Counted from the stretch's first letter, positions 14,677 through 24,994 are shown. The stretch: 52,456 bases of DNA from an uncultured Lewinella sp. (GCA_913057785.1 CAJXPD010000036.1:1-52456); one strand, 5' to 3'. Notes: a model not told the origin generated them from the sequence alone. Numbers and translations are program-made.

Positions 14677-17313
14677 CTAAACTTCATGTCTGATCGAGAT
14701 GACCGGACTGCGGCGCGCGGAATCCAGAGCGTGGTAACTGACGGTTAGCAATGCGATGCCCAAGGCGAGCAAAGCAGCCAAGAGGAAGAAGCCGATGCCA
14801 AGCCCAATGTTGTACGCAAAATTATCCAGCCAATTTGAGCTTACCAGCCAAGCAATGGGCGTGGCTAGTATCACACCTATTCCAACTAAGATCAAAATCT
14901 CTTTGGAAAAGAGCGATAAAATATCTACCCAGTTGGCGCCAAACACTTTACGAATGCCCATCTCCTTGGTGCGTTTTTCCGCAGTGTAGGTCGTTAATCC
15001 AAATAGACCTAGAGCCGTAATGAAGATGGCCAGGAGTGTCAGGATACTAATCATGCGTCCAGTTCTTCTTTCGGCGGCATGTAGGGCTCCAAAGCTGCGA
15101 TCAAAGAAGGTGTACCTGAAGGGTAGATCTGCGTCAAATTGATCCCAGCGCGCCTCGATGGTTTCTAAGGTTTCGTTGATGCGGCTAGCATCTAATTTTA
15201 CATTCAGCTGTGAATACCAAGTTTTCTCCATAAAGAAATAGAGCGGAGTAATCGGTTCGTGCAAGGAATGGAAATGGAAGTCCTTAACTATGCCGATAAT
15301 CGGAGCGGGCTCTCGACCCACCGCTGGCATCGACATACGCTCTCCCACGGGATTGTCCCAACCTAGCTGCTTGGCGGCTGTTTCATTGATCAGGTACACA
15401 TTGCTATCAGTGGCAATTTCCTTGGAGAAACTACGTCCGCTAGCCAGTTTTATTTCATAGGTGTCGAGAAAGTTTTCATCTACCACTAGGCAACGCATAG
15501 CTGGCTGCTCCTCCTCCGACAAGCCGAGGGCCTCGTACGGCACACCATAGTCACTCCCCCCCGGCCGATTGGCAGAAGCCGATACATTGAGAATACCAGG
15601 CATTTCCTCCAGGTCTGCTTGGAAAGTACTTAGCTTGGTTTGATCGATAGGGTAGGAGAGTGGGATATTGATGATCTGATCCTTGTTGAAACCTAGGTTT
15701 TTATTGTTGATGTACTTCAATTGTCCAGATACCACTAGGCTAGCAATGATCAGGAAGGTAGCGATCATGAATTGGAATACTACCAATCCTTTGCGCAACA
15801 GTTGCCCACGATTCACAACCGCTCCTCGCTTGAAAAAGGCCAAAGCCTTCCCACCTGATCCTTTTAGCACTTGAATTGGTCGGAAACTTGATAAGACCAG
15901 TGCAGGATAGGTGCCCGCCAAAAAGCCCGTAAATACGACCATACCCAACAAACCAAGTAGTAAGGTGGGGTTAGAGAAGAGATCTAACTGAAGTGTTTTA
16001 TTCAGAAACGTATTTAATGAAGGGAGTAGCAGTCGTGCTAAGCCAAAGGCGATCACAGCAGCAGTGGCTACTACTATGGTCGACTCACTTAGGAATTGAA
16101 AAATTAGACTTTTTCGATTGGCCCCAATTACCTTTCTTACCCCAACCTCTTTAGCGCGGTGTGTGGCACGTGCCGTAGAAAGATTGACAAAATTGCTGGA
16201 TGCGATCAGTAGTATGAAGAGCCCAATGATGCCGAAGATATAGATATAGCTCAGGTCGCCATTGGTGCTCATTTCCCGATGTAACTTCGATTGTAGGTGG
16301 ATGGAAGCGATGGGTTGCAAGAAGGGGGTGTAAGCAGCAGCCGTTTCAGCCTCAAGGTGTTGATCGAGCATTTGATCCAACTTCTCTTCCGCTTCGATTT
16401 TCGATTCCTTTTGATCTAATAGTACATAGGAGTAATATTGATTCCAACGTACCCATTTGTCTCCTTGATCTGGCGGTGTGTAGGAATTGAGCGAAACCAG
16501 GAAGTTGAAGGTGAAGTGAGAGTTGTCAGGAATGTCTTCTACGATTCCGGTGACTTTCCAGGCCTGCTCATTGTCAATCGTCAAGCTCTCACCCAAGGCA
16601 TTACCAGATGGAAAATACTTTTGTGCTAATGTTTTGGTTAGCACGATGCTATTAGGTTCTGCAAGCACTTGATTAGGGTCTCCTTCGAGTAAATCCCAGC
16701 TAAACATATTGAAAACGCTGGGGTCGGTATACAGGCCACCGTGTTCGTAATACTGTTGATCTCCTTTGGTGAAAAGACTCTGCCCGACGAAGACAAAGCG
16801 ACAGGCATCTTCGATTTCCGGTATCGTAGCCTTGGCCTCAGGGGCCCAAGGTTCCGAAACTTTAGCGATACCATTTTCATAAGAAGCCCCAGCAGAATGG
16901 TTAGCTAAACGAAATAGGCGATCCTGTTTTTCATGATAGCGATCAAAACTCAATTCATCTTGCAGGTGCAAACCGATTAACAGGCAGCAGGTGAAGCTGA
17001 TCACAAGTCCCAACATATTGATGAAGGTGTAACCCCTATGCTTATTGAGATTGCGAAGCCCCACTTTAAGGTAATTTCTAAACATATACAGGTGATTTAG
17101 TGTGGAGGTATTTGGCTTTTTCCAAGCAAATGGTCTGAGGAACCCCAAGGCATCAAAAAAGTAAGCCCAGTTAGCTCTTCTTTTCCCTTTCTCAGCTAGC
17201 CGCTGATCGTATAACTCGGCTAGATCCCCTTGGATGCCTTCCAATCGCTTTGGATCACATATCGCTTCTAATAGTCGATTGATCCAGTCGGGTGGTGTTG
17301 GATGATTTGACAT
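14677..17313 (-). CDS. FtsX/MacB-type permease with an N-terminal permease-prefix domain
   Basis: 878 residues. Residues 1-75 (PDWINRLLEAICDPKRLEGI, GDLAELYDQRLAEKGKRRANWAY and so on) form the cytosolic prefix domain found on permeases paired with PadR regulators. Then a MFRNYLKVGLRNLNKHRGYT start leads to the first membrane helix, a MacB-like periplasmic domain, three helices (near 375-540, with AKEVGVRKVIGANRKSL), a second periplasmic domain, and three last helices with KEMGIRKVFGANWVDILSLF. It is a double FtsX permease. In this family a separate LolD-like ATPase is needed; none lies nearby. The gene starts five bases after the PadR gene, so PadR and permease form one operon. Probable role: export or sensing of a toxic compound or envelope stress. 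Confidence 0.88.
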   Translation of the reverse strand: MSNHPTPPDWINRLLEAICDPKRLEGIQGDLAELYDQRLAEKGKRRANWAYFFDALGFLRPFAWKKPNTSTLNHLYMFRNYLKVGLRNLNKHRGYTFINMLGLVISFTCCLLIGLHLQDELSFDRYHEKQDRLFRLANHSAGASYENGIAKVSEPWAPEAKATIPEIEDACRFVFVGQSLFTKGDQQYYEHGGLYTDPSVFNMFSWDLLEGDPNQVLAEPNSIVLTKTLAQKYFPSGNALGESLTIDNEQAWKVTGIVEDIPDNSHFTFNFLVSLNSYTPPDQGDKWVRWNQYYSYVLLDQKESKIEAEEKLDQMLDQHLEAETAAAYTPFLQPIASIHLQSKLHREMSTNGDLSYIYIFGIIGLFILLIASSNFVNLSTARATHRAKEVGVRKVIGANRKSLIFQFLSESTIVVATAAVIAFGLARLLLPSLNTFLNKTLQLDLFSNPTLLLGLLGMVVFTGFLAGTYPALVLSSFRPIQVLKGSGGKALAFFKRGAVVNRGQLLRKGLVVFQFMIATFLIIASLVVSGQLKYINNKNLGFNKDQIINIPLSYPIDQTKLSTFQADLEEMPGILNVSASANRPGGSDYGVPYEALGLSEEEQPAMRCLVVDENFLDTYEIKLASGRSFSKEIATDSNVYLINETAAKQLGWDNPVGERMSMPAVGREPAPIIGIVKDFHFHSLHEPITPLYFFMEKTWYSQLNVKLDASRINETLETIEARWDQFDADLPFRYTFFDRSFGALHAAERRTGRMISILTLLAIFITALGLFGLTTYTAEKRTKEMGIRKVFGANWVDILSLFSKEILILVGIGVILATPIAWLVSSNWLDNFAYNIGLGIGFFLLAALLALGIALLTVSYHALDSARRSPVISIRHEV

Positions 17314-17318
17314 GTGTC

Positions 17319-17648
17319 CTAGAATTTAAATGCGAGTTCGGGAATGGAATCCCAGAGGTCATTACGAAGCTTGCGACTCTGGTTGAGTACGCCTTCTCCA
17401 GCTGGGGTAACGGTGAATAGTAGTTTTCGACGACCGCCACGGGTTGCGGTGGCTTCCCCATAACGAGAGGTGACATAGCCCTTTTTATCCAACCGATGTA
17501 AGGCGGAATGTACGGTACTGATGGTTACTTTCCGGCCGCTACGCTTGGCGATTTCTTCTTGTACAGCGATGCCATATGCATTGTCAAATAGTACAGCCAC
17601 GATCAGCAGTACAAGTTCTTCGAATTCGCCTAGATGGGTACCTTTCAT
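17319..17648 (-). CDS. PadR-family transcriptional repressor
   Basis: 109 residues from the ATG at 17646-17648, preferred over an upstream extension to 17759 that has no family similarity. The winged helix is clear: GEFEELVLLIVAVLFDNAYG, then KVTISTVHSALHRLDKKGYV, then the beta wing TRGGRRKLLFTVTPAGE. This is the stand-alone PadR type without a long C-terminal coiled coil. It is five bases from the permease gene and probably represses the pair; a candidate operator lies just upstream. Confidence 0.9.
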   Translation of the reverse strand: MKGTHLGEFEELVLLIVAVLFDNAYGIAVQEEIAKRSGRKVTISTVHSALHRLDKKGYVTSRYGEATATRGGRRKLLFTVTPAGEGVLNQSRKLRNDLWDSIPELAFKF

Positions 17649-17666
17649 TGTGTTCTTTTTTATTTC

Positions 17667-17683
17667 TTTCGTAAATGTCGAAA
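17667..17683. promoter_or_regulatory. Candidate PadR operator
   Basis: TTTCG, seven bases, CGAAA forms an inverted repeat 19-35 bases before the PadR ATG, a suitable place for autorepression. The call rests on symmetry and position only. Confidence 0.35.
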
Positions 17684-17977
17684 TAAAACACTTGAAAGAC
17701 AACCTCAATACAAGAAAGTTGTATGAAATCCCGATTTTTTCGCCGAAGACCCAACACACAAAAGGGCCAGAGCAGCGAATTTTGATGGAATTAGCTACTA
17801 AGACAAGTAGGTTAATAGAACCTCCAAGCCCTTAGGGAACGTCTTGTTGAGCATTAGAGATATAACCATTAGCGGGTGGCCCGGCAAAACATTGTTCGAT
17901 GCGTTGTGCTTGAGTTGATTACTCAACCAGCTTAGCCTTGCGGCTATGAGTGGAAACTCCGACTCCGTAATAAACTA
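17684..17977. other. Intergenic region with short inverted repeats, no gene
   Basis: 294 bases between the PadR operator and the BNR protein stop. It contains ACAAC/GTTGT around 17700-17730 and CTTGAGTTGATTACTCAA around 17908-17925, which repeats the TTGAG/CTCAA form seen in the 13.2-13.4 kb array. No open frame is convincing. Confidence 0.4.
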
Positions 17978-20581
17978 CTATTGCAACTGCAAACTTCTAC
18001 TAGTGCGTTTACCATCCAAATCTATCTGGATGAAATACTGTCCTTTGGGTAAGTTTGGATTGACGATCCATTGTATTTGATTAGAGCCAGATGAAAGTGG
18101 CCCATTGTGAATTTCTTCTAGCACCTGTCCAGATAGAGAAAGTAATCGAACAGCTGTTTTCTGTATAGTCGTACTCAATTCTATCTCCAGATTCACCCAT
18201 TCATTCGCTGGGTTGGGATACACCTTTATTTGAACTTGTGCTCCGTTAATTTTAGGGGCATCCAGCGGGAAGGAAACAAAATCACGTTGATAGATGCCTC
18301 GGCCATGGGTAGCGATTCTCAGCTTACGATTAGCAGGAGATACATTCAAATCTGTCACCATTGTAGCATCTGGTAGTGCATCGCTAAAGTTTTCCCAAGT
18401 AGCGCCTGCATCCGGAGAATAATAGACGCCTAGGTCATTACCGACGTAAACATCATCCGTATTTAAGGGATCTATGGCTACACTATTGGTAGGTACATCC
18501 GGTAGATCGGCACCGGCCGAAGACCAGCTATCACCTCCATTGGTACTTTTGTACACATGATCCGTTCCGAAGCCGGAGAAGGCCAGGTATACAATTTGAT
18601 CGTTGGTCGGATCAATGGTAATATCTTTACATACTCGATTTGGTAGACCCGTCATTTGATCGAAGGTTTGCCCACCGTCCAATGATTTAAACACCTTAGC
18701 TGAACCGCTTCCTGAAAAAGGGTCTGGTGCTGTGGCAACGTACACTAGATCGGGGTCAAAGGGAGAGATGCCAATCTTCACCACTCGGTTAAACCCATCA
18801 ATCGCATTGTTCCTAGTTGGAACCCAACTTTCGGCTGCATCAGAAGATCGATAGAGGATCAGAGAACCTGCGTACATGATGTCATTATTGCTAGGCGCAA
18901 TCTCGTACGGGGCTGAAAAGGCCACGCGGTCTCCATCAATGCGGTCCGGTGAGACGTTACTGAAACTAAAGCCTCCATCGGTCGATTTAACCACATAAAG
19001 CCCCTGTGCAGAACCAAAAAGTACTTGATCATTTTGCGCTTGGATGGCTGCTGACATGCCATCTCCTCCGATCACTCTGTACCAAGAAGGCTCTCCTCTA
19101 TAGATGTAGGTAGAATTGTCTTGCGTACCTCCGATGCAGAGATTTGGGTCGGTAGCGGAGCTAGACATGTTAGCGTAGAATTGTGTAGTCTGTAATCCTC
19201 CATTGTGCGTGGTAAAGGTGAGGCCGCCGTCTGTTGTAGAAAAAACGCCGCCGTCGGTTGCGAAGAATACTTTTTCTGTTTCCAAGGGATGATAGTAGAC
19301 GGCATGAATATCAGCATGCACATATCCCGGTCTGCCTTCAACAGAATCTACCGATATCTGACCAAAAGTCCAGAGTGCCCAATTGGAACGTTTCTCAAAA
19401 AGGGTCCCCCCATTCGTTGATTTCCAGGCGTCAATGCCCACCTTGTACAGTTCGCTAGAATTGGTCGGGTTTATCGCTATATCATGGGAATACCATCCTT
19501 GAAAGCGTGCGATATCTTGTTGGTTAATATTGGTCCAAGTCTCCCCTGCATCTGAGGATTTGAAGAGACCACGTGGTGGGTTTGCATTTTCGTTAAAGAA
19601 AGCATCCTGTAGGGCGGCATAAATGACGTTGGAGTTATTGGGATCAATACTCAATTTGCAATTGCCTGACCAAGCCCCTGGTAGATTGGGATCAGCTAGT
19701 TCTGTAAAGCTTTCGCCCCCATTGATGGACTTGTAAATGCCAGACCGGGCAATATTTTGGTCGAAATTAAGATTACCGTGAGAGACATATACCAAATCTC
19801 CATTATTTGGATCAATTTCAATATCTACACAGTTTGATTTGATAAAAATCAGATTCCATTCATTACCCCCGTCTACACTTTTGTAGACACCTAAAGTTGT
19901 GGCAGCATATACCTCCAGTGGATTATTCGGATTTATCTCCAAGTCCTGGATGCCGATGATTCGATCTTGATCAAAATCTAATACTTGGGTCCAGGTTTGT
20001 CCGCCATCATTGGTTTGAAGAATGCCGATACCATAGGTTCCTCGGGTCAGGCGATTTTCCGTACCCGGACGAGCAAAGCCTACTCCATAAGTTTCTCCAG
20101 TTCCAATCAGCATATGATCTGGGTTATCTGGATCAATAGCTATAGTAGCCACACCAATTACTGGAAAGTTAGTCGAGACATGTTCCCAGGCATTACGACC
20201 AACGCCCTGTGTAGTAGTTTTCCACAGACCAGCACCAGCGGAACCGGCGTAGATGATATTTGGGTTGGTGGGGTGAAAGGCGAGGCAGAGGATCCGGCCG
20301 CCGATGTTTTCAGGTCCCAGACTTTCCCAGTTTCCATTGGATGGGCCAGACTTTTCGAGTAGTTGTTGCTGATGCTGTTGGAAGGCCTTCTGAAACGTTT
20401 TCCTTGGGATGCTTGTGTCGGGATAGGAACGCTCAAAGGACCAGTCTTCTAGGCTTAATCCCGCGCCTGATGTTTCTAAGGCTTCGAAGGGATACTGACT
20501 TGATTGCTTGGGTGACTGGATGATGAATAGGCTAGCTACTACAACCAGTAGAAGGAAGAGGAATAGGCGATTCATTTTCAT
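17978..20581 (-). CDS. Secreted BNR/sortilin-like beta-propeller protein with T9SS sorting domain
   Basis: 867 residues. Residues 1-22 form a signal peptide (LFLFLLLVVVASLFIIQS). The body consists of repeated BNR/Asp-box units, such as STDGGFSFSNV, KSLDGGQTF, KSTNGGDSWSSAG and YSPDAGATWENF, each followed by a DPxNxDxxY(V/A)G strand, like sortilin/VPS10 or WD40/YVTN-type propellers. It begins NWESLGPENIGGRI, common in surface proteins of this phylum. The last ~85 residues, starting KVYPNPANEWVNLEIEL, are a type A T9SS sorting domain. No sialidase or glycosidase catalytic residues can be assigned, so an adhesive or binding surface role is as likely as an enzyme. Confidence 0.87.
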   Translation of the reverse strand: MKMNRLFLFLLLVVVASLFIIQSPKQSSQYPFEALETSGAGLSLEDWSFERSYPDTSIPRKTFQKAFQQHQQQLLEKSGPSNGNWESLGPENIGGRILCLAFHPTNPNIIYAGSAGAGLWKTTTQGVGRNAWEHVSTNFPVIGVATIAIDPDNPDHMLIGTGETYGVGFARPGTENRLTRGTYGIGILQTNDGGQTWTQVLDFDQDRIIGIQDLEINPNNPLEVYAATTLGVYKSVDGGNEWNLIFIKSNCVDIEIDPNNGDLVYVSHGNLNFDQNIARSGIYKSINGGESFTELADPNLPGAWSGNCKLSIDPNNSNVIYAALQDAFFNENANPPRGLFKSSDAGETWTNINQQDIARFQGWYSHDIAINPTNSSELYKVGIDAWKSTNGGTLFEKRSNWALWTFGQISVDSVEGRPGYVHADIHAVYYHPLETEKVFFATDGGVFSTTDGGLTFTTHNGGLQTTQFYANMSSSATDPNLCIGGTQDNSTYIYRGEPSWYRVIGGDGMSAAIQAQNDQVLFGSAQGLYVVKSTDGGFSFSNVSPDRIDGDRVAFSAPYEIAPSNNDIMYAGSLILYRSSDAAESWVPTRNNAIDGFNRVVKIGISPFDPDLVYVATAPDPFSGSGSAKVFKSLDGGQTFDQMTGLPNRVCKDITIDPTNDQIVYLAFSGFGTDHVYKSTNGGDSWSSAGADLPDVPTNSVAIDPLNTDDVYVGNDLGVYYSPDAGATWENFSDALPDATMVTDLNVSPANRKLRIATHGRGIYQRDFVSFPLDAPKINGAQVQIKVYPNPANEWVNLEIELSTTIQKTAVRLLSLSGQVLEEIHNGPLSSGSNQIQWIVNPNLPKGQYFIQIDLDGKRTSRSLQLQ

Positions 20582-20775
20582 ACTAATGTGAGGATCAATA
20601 ATCTAAGTTTGGGTAGAGAGCATGCCAAAGGTATTTACCTATGGATAGATCATTACCCATCTGGAGACAGGAAGGTAGGTTTTTCTCTCCTCATACTGGC
20701 CGCGTGCTGTGACCAATTTAGTCAGGGATTATACACTCCCTTAGCAATTACTAATAGACTAGACCTTGGAATTAT

Positions 20776-23244
20776 TTACTGACGCAGCGTCTCCACCGGA
20801 TTGATCCGTGCAGATTGTATAGTCCTGAAACTAATCGTTAGCCATGATAGCAATAGGGTGATGCCTCCAGCCAAGATGAATACGCCGGGGGTGATCGGGG
20901 CTCGGTAGGCGTAGTTGGATAACCATTGATCGAGTAACCAATAGCCTAAGCCACTCGCCAGGAGGAAGGCCAAACCAATTAGCAAGGTGAATTCTCTCGA
21001 AAACAGAACCACTATACTCTGAATCGATGCCCCGAGTACTTTTCTGATTCCTAGTTCTTTCATTCGCCGAATGGCCATTAATGATACTAATCCATATAGT
21101 CCAAGTGCCGAGATTAGAATGGCGATGAAGGAAAAGGCCTTAAACAGAAAGGCGGATCTAGTCTCCGATTCATAAAAATTGGCAAGCTGTTGATCCAGGA
21201 ATTGATAGTTGAAAACAAAGCCGGGAAAGGCTTGCGCCCAGCTATCAGCAGTGGAGGATATGGCGGATCGAATTTCTTGTGGTGATCTTCCCTGCAATTT
21301 TACGGCTACGATTGCCTTAGGACGCCTCGGTTCGCAAAATATCAAACAGGGCTCAATATTATGGTGAATCGTAGTTAAATGGAAATTCTTGACCACCCCA
21401 ATAATTTCAATTTTGCGTTGTCCAAAGGGCATGATTAAGGATTGCCCAATGGCATCCGCTGGATCATCAATTTGTATAGCTTCTAGAAGGGATTCATTGA
21501 CTACTACCCGTGGCAGGGGACGTTCTGCTTCGAAGTACTTCCCGGCTAGTAATTCAAAGCCATAGGTAGCCAGGTAGTCCTCGTCGCCATATTTATATTC
21601 TGCAGCCACTTCTTCCAGATCCAAGTCCTCGCTCTTGTAGGCAAAAGCCCCTCTCCAATGGCGGTCAGACATGGGGGCATTAGTAGAGTAGCTAATACTT
21701 TGAATTTGAGGAGATGCTGATAGCTGTTCTTTAAACCGAGTCAGTGCGACCGAATCTTTCACCGGAAGATCCATAGTAATGACGGCATCCTTGGCAAACC
21801 CGAGATCCTTATGCAAGCCAAAATTTACCTGCTTAGTAATTACCAGTGCAGCGATAATGATACCCTGAGCAATCGTAAATTGTACCAACAATAAAACACG
21901 ACGCATGCTCAAATTTCCCACTAACCTGAGATTAAGACTACTACTCAGGTATTGAATGGGTTTGAAACGAGAAAGGAATAAAGCGGGATAGAGCCCGTTG
22001 AGGCATAAGCAAAAGAAGAAAATGCCTGTCAGAAAAGGGAGAAATCCAGCTACCCCCAGCAGGGCGAAAGGAGTGGGATACACCAGCACCTCAGTCAAGT
22101 TACGAAGCAGTATTTCTGCTATTCCAATCGCTAGCAGAATAGCAAGGAATACCATCATTGCCGTTTCGATCATGGCGCCATTGATCAAGACTTGTCGGCT
22201 ACTACCTAGTATTTTTCGCATAACCATTTCCTTAGATCGACTGGCTGCGATGGCAACAGATAAATTGACATAGTTAATACAAGAGACCAATAAAAGGAGT
22301 AGACCAACCCAGCCTAGGGCTACAATATTCTGCTTATTAACCGCTGGATTATTGTAATCGGTATTGAAATGAATATCCCGGAGGGGCTGCAATACAATAC
22401 GCCGTTTGTCTACCCATTCTTCTCCCAAATGCTTTTGAATGAGTCCCGGGAACTGCTCTTCTAGTACTGTCGGATCGTAATTTTCCGGTAGGGCAATATA
22501 GTTTTTGACAAACATCCCCGCATACTGAATAGAATTCATATTGGGCTTCTGGATCTCTTCTATCGTTTTAAAAGAGACCAACATTTTCATTCTTAGAGAG
22601 CTATTGCTCGGAAGATCCTTAAACACACCCACAATCTCCAAACCCTGGTCCAACCCGGAAGCCTGAATTCCACCTTGATCAATAAGTCGAAGGGCCTTCC
22701 CGATCACCTGACTGGGATCCTTCGCCAAGTTGCCAAAGTACTTCTTAGCTAGACTTTCACTGATGATTACGGTATTGGGGGCAGAAAGGGCAGTCTCCCG
22801 ATTTCCGCTCAACCATTCAATATCAAAGAGGTGGAAAAAACTGGGTTGGGCGAAGGCAATCCACTCTTCTCGAAAGGATCGATCCTGCTGGGTTTCTTCT
22901 AGTACATCTACTTGGCCAAATTCTAAGTACTTGAAAAGGGTGGTTTGGGCTTGGCCTTCTTCATCTTGAAAGAGATCTGGGTATTGATCTAGTAGTAATT
23001 GGGGTAAGCCATAAGAACTACCGTTGGTAAAGACCGCCTTATTGGGACTAACCAAGTGCATATTGACCCGATAGATGCGATCCGCTTTTTCGTGGAAGCT
23101 GTCAAAACGCAACTCGTACTGTACCATGTAAAAGAGGACGATACAACAGGCTAGCCCAATGGCTAGCCCTCCTAAATTGATGGCCGTATTTTGCTTATGC
23201 TTGAGGAAGTTGCGGAAAGCGATCTTTAGGTGATTGCGAAACAT
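20776..23244 (-). CDS. FtsX/MacB-type double permease
   Basis: 822 residues: one N-terminal helix after MFRNHLKIAFRNFLKHKQNT, a periplasmic MacB-like domain, three helices around 310-470 with SKEMVMRKILGSSRQVLING, a second periplasmic domain and three terminal helices with KELGIRKVLGASIQSIVVLF, ending NPVETLRQ. It has no prefix domain. It lies 194 bases downstream of the BNR gene's start on the same strand but probably has its own promoter. No ATPase gene is adjacent. Confidence 0.87.
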   Translation of the reverse strand: MFRNHLKIAFRNFLKHKQNTAINLGGLAIGLACCIVLFYMVQYELRFDSFHEKADRIYRVNMHLVSPNKAVFTNGSSYGLPQLLLDQYPDLFQDEEGQAQTTLFKYLEFGQVDVLEETQQDRSFREEWIAFAQPSFFHLFDIEWLSGNRETALSAPNTVIISESLAKKYFGNLAKDPSQVIGKALRLIDQGGIQASGLDQGLEIVGVFKDLPSNSSLRMKMLVSFKTIEEIQKPNMNSIQYAGMFVKNYIALPENYDPTVLEEQFPGLIQKHLGEEWVDKRRIVLQPLRDIHFNTDYNNPAVNKQNIVALGWVGLLLLLVSCINYVNLSVAIAASRSKEMVMRKILGSSRQVLINGAMIETAMMVFLAILLAIGIAEILLRNLTEVLVYPTPFALLGVAGFLPFLTGIFFFCLCLNGLYPALFLSRFKPIQYLSSSLNLRLVGNLSMRRVLLLVQFTIAQGIIIAALVITKQVNFGLHKDLGFAKDAVITMDLPVKDSVALTRFKEQLSASPQIQSISYSTNAPMSDRHWRGAFAYKSEDLDLEEVAAEYKYGDEDYLATYGFELLAGKYFEAERPLPRVVVNESLLEAIQIDDPADAIGQSLIMPFGQRKIEIIGVVKNFHLTTIHHNIEPCLIFCEPRRPKAIVAVKLQGRSPQEIRSAISSTADSWAQAFPGFVFNYQFLDQQLANFYESETRSAFLFKAFSFIAILISALGLYGLVSLMAIRRMKELGIRKVLGASIQSIVVLFSREFTLLIGLAFLLASGLGYWLLDQWLSNYAYRAPITPGVFILAGGITLLLSWLTISFRTIQSARINPVETLRQ

Positions 23245-23331
23245 ATGCTAGGTGATTTTAGGAACGAGAAGGTGTCGCCCTACTAAAGATAAGCACCAAG
23301 ACGCTAGAATCACAACCTTTTAAGATACCGG

Positions 23332-23946
23332 CTAACGCTTTAGCAGTTTAAGACCAATGCTCCGGCCATGCCCTTGAAATAAGGCGAGATTGATCCAGGC
23401 CAAGGCAAATTGCTCCAATAGTTCTACGCGATCCGCTTTGCCGAAATCGTAACACGCGGCAAAGCCAGCGTCCAAGGCTAGTTGATTAGCTACTTCTTTG
23501 GCGGTCTCGCTATCACCCGCCATAAATAGATCCAAGGCTTGGTCTCCATAGGTAGGATTGAGCATGTTTTCGTAGCCAGTGGTGTTGAAACACTTTACCA
23601 CGGCTGCTTCCGTTTGGGCGACAAAAGCATGGTAAGCAGTAGGGTAGGGATCTGGCTTTTTTCGGATCGCATTCGTCGCATCAATGATGGTTTTACCACT
23701 CACATCTCCCCATTGTTGGACTAGCGTGTTAGCGATCTCTGGTGGCGTAGCAATGAGCAGGACCTCTGCCGATTGAACGGCCTTTGCGACTCCCATCACA
23801 GCTATCTCAGGATGCCTTGACAGCAAACGTTCCAGCTTCTCACTCTTGGGATTCCGAGCGCCCACCATGATTTCATGGCCAGCTTTAAGCCATTGCCCCG
23901 CCAAGGCTCCGCCAACATTTCCATGTCCAATAATTGCGATTGTCAT
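23332..23946 (-). CDS. NADPH-dependent F420 reductase-like oxidoreductase
   Basis: 204 residues. The dinucleotide-binding start is IAIIGHGNVGGALAGQWL followed by GHEIMVGARNP, in which the Arg after beta-2 favours NADPH. Other conserved stretches are IDATNAI, VKCFNTTGYENM and LFMAGDS. This is the F420-NADP oxidoreductase/NpcA-like domain, common in Bacteroidota that do not make F420, so the real substrate is unknown. Single gene, followed on the plus-strand side by a repeat region. Confidence 0.82.
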   Translation of the reverse strand: MTIAIIGHGNVGGALAGQWLKAGHEIMVGARNPKSEKLERLLSRHPEIAVMGVAKAVQSAEVLLIATPPEIANTLVQQWGDVSGKTIIDATNAIRKKPDPYPTAYHAFVAQTEAAVVKCFNTTGYENMLNPTYGDQALDLFMAGDSETAKEVANQLALDAGFAACYDFGKADRVELLEQFALAWINLALFQGHGRSIGLKLLKR

Positions 23947-24005
23947 ACAATATCTTTTTTGCTTTCAACACCCAAAATAAACCAAATTTTCGACCCGCAA
24001 TGGTT

Positions 24006-24125
24006 ACGAGCTCCGCTCGTCAACCACACCGATCGCGGGCTCCTGCCCGCAGTCAACCACCACACCCACAGTCCATCAACATCACAAAAACCAATAGCCC
24101 GCGAGCTCCCACCCGCAGTCTATTG
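24006..24125. repeat. Degenerate intergenic repeat with small GC hairpins
   Basis: Three related pieces carry GAGCTCC or GGGCTCC, a short variable part, then CCGCAGTCAACCACAC or a close form. Two form hairpins: ACGAGC-TCC-GCTCGT (24006-24020) and GCGGGC-TCCT-GCCCGC (24035-24050). No coding frame matches. It resembles short dispersed non-coding repeats. Confidence 0.55.
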
Positions 24126-24137
24126 ACACTCCTCACA

Positions 24138-24911
24138 TTACCCTTCCAGTGCTTCAATCACCAACTCTGCAGCCACCCCACCGGAGTTCTGCTGTTGCCC
24201 AGTGATCAAATTGCCATCCTTGATCGCATAAGCTGTAAATGGCGCTTTCACCTGGAAATTGGTGTTCTCAATCTTGCGAGCCTCACTTTCAATCCAGAAC
24301 GGCTGAATCTTCTGCCCGACAAACTGATCGGCGATTTGTTCCTCTCCGTCCGCAAAGCCAGTCCAGGTTCTCCCTTCTACCAGTTTAGAGCCGTCAGACA
24401 AAGTAGTATCCAGGAGGATGCAGGTAGCGTGGCAAACGACGGCGGTCGGTTTACCTGATTCGTAGAAGTTGGAGACAAAATCCATCAGCCCTTGGTTGTC
24501 CTTATAGGTGTACATGGGCGACTGTCCACCCACTAAAAATATAGCATCGAATGAGGAGGGATCAACGTCCGACAGCTTTATCGTATCATCCAACTGTCCG
24601 ATCAGGCTTGGCGTATGAATAAACCCTAAGCTAACCAAGTCGCTAGCAGAGTATCCACTTGCGTCTCTTGGGTCACTAAATCCATCAAATTCTACTTTCC
24701 CCCCGTTTGGGCTAGCGATAGTAATCTCATAACCCGCTTTTTGGAATTCTACATATGGATGCGTAAGCTCCGCAGCCCAGGCTCCAATGGGCCAACCCGT
24801 CATTTCTGATACACTGGGATTAGCAGCGATGATGAGTACTTTCTTTGCGTCTGCAGCATCTTCACCATGGCTAGCTTCTTTCCCAACAAGTTCTTTTATT
24901 GAATTCGACAT
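24138..24911 (-). CDS. DJ-1/PfpI (Hsp31-like) family protein
   Basis: 257 residues from the ATG at 24909-24911; the frame extends further upstream to 24989, but that part is not conserved. The core is VLIIAANPS, then GAWAAELTHPYVEFQKAGYE with a conserved Glu (about 48), FLVGGQSPMYTY, and the nucleophile elbow VVCHATC (Cys about 160). This arrangement is the type 1 glutamine amidotransferase-like fold. Relatives act as glyoxalases, protein or nucleotide deglycases or chaperones. It is divergent from an HxlR regulator, a frequent pairing for reactive-electrophile response. Confidence 0.87.
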   Translation of the reverse strand: MSNSIKELVGKEASHGEDAADAKKVLIIAANPSVSEMTGWPIGAWAAELTHPYVEFQKAGYEITIASPNGGKVEFDGFSDPRDASGYSASDLVSLGFIHTPSLIGQLDDTIKLSDVDPSSFDAIFLVGGQSPMYTYKDNQGLMDFVSNFYESGKPTAVVCHATCILLDTTLSDGSKLVEGRTWTGFADGEEQIADQFVGQKIQPFWIESEARKIENTNFQVKAPFTAYAIKDGNLITGQQQNSGGVAAELVIEALEG

Positions 24912-24994
24912 CTGTATATTTTTTTGCTTAATGATTAATGATGGCTGCAATTTGTGAATTATACCTGCTGAAAGAAATATATTTACCAAATCGT

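Noticed and set aside
23934..24458. 174-codon plus-strand frame
   Set aside because: It begins in the GC-hairpin repeats and then runs antisense to the DJ-1/PfpI gene; low-complexity Pro/Ser/Thr composition.
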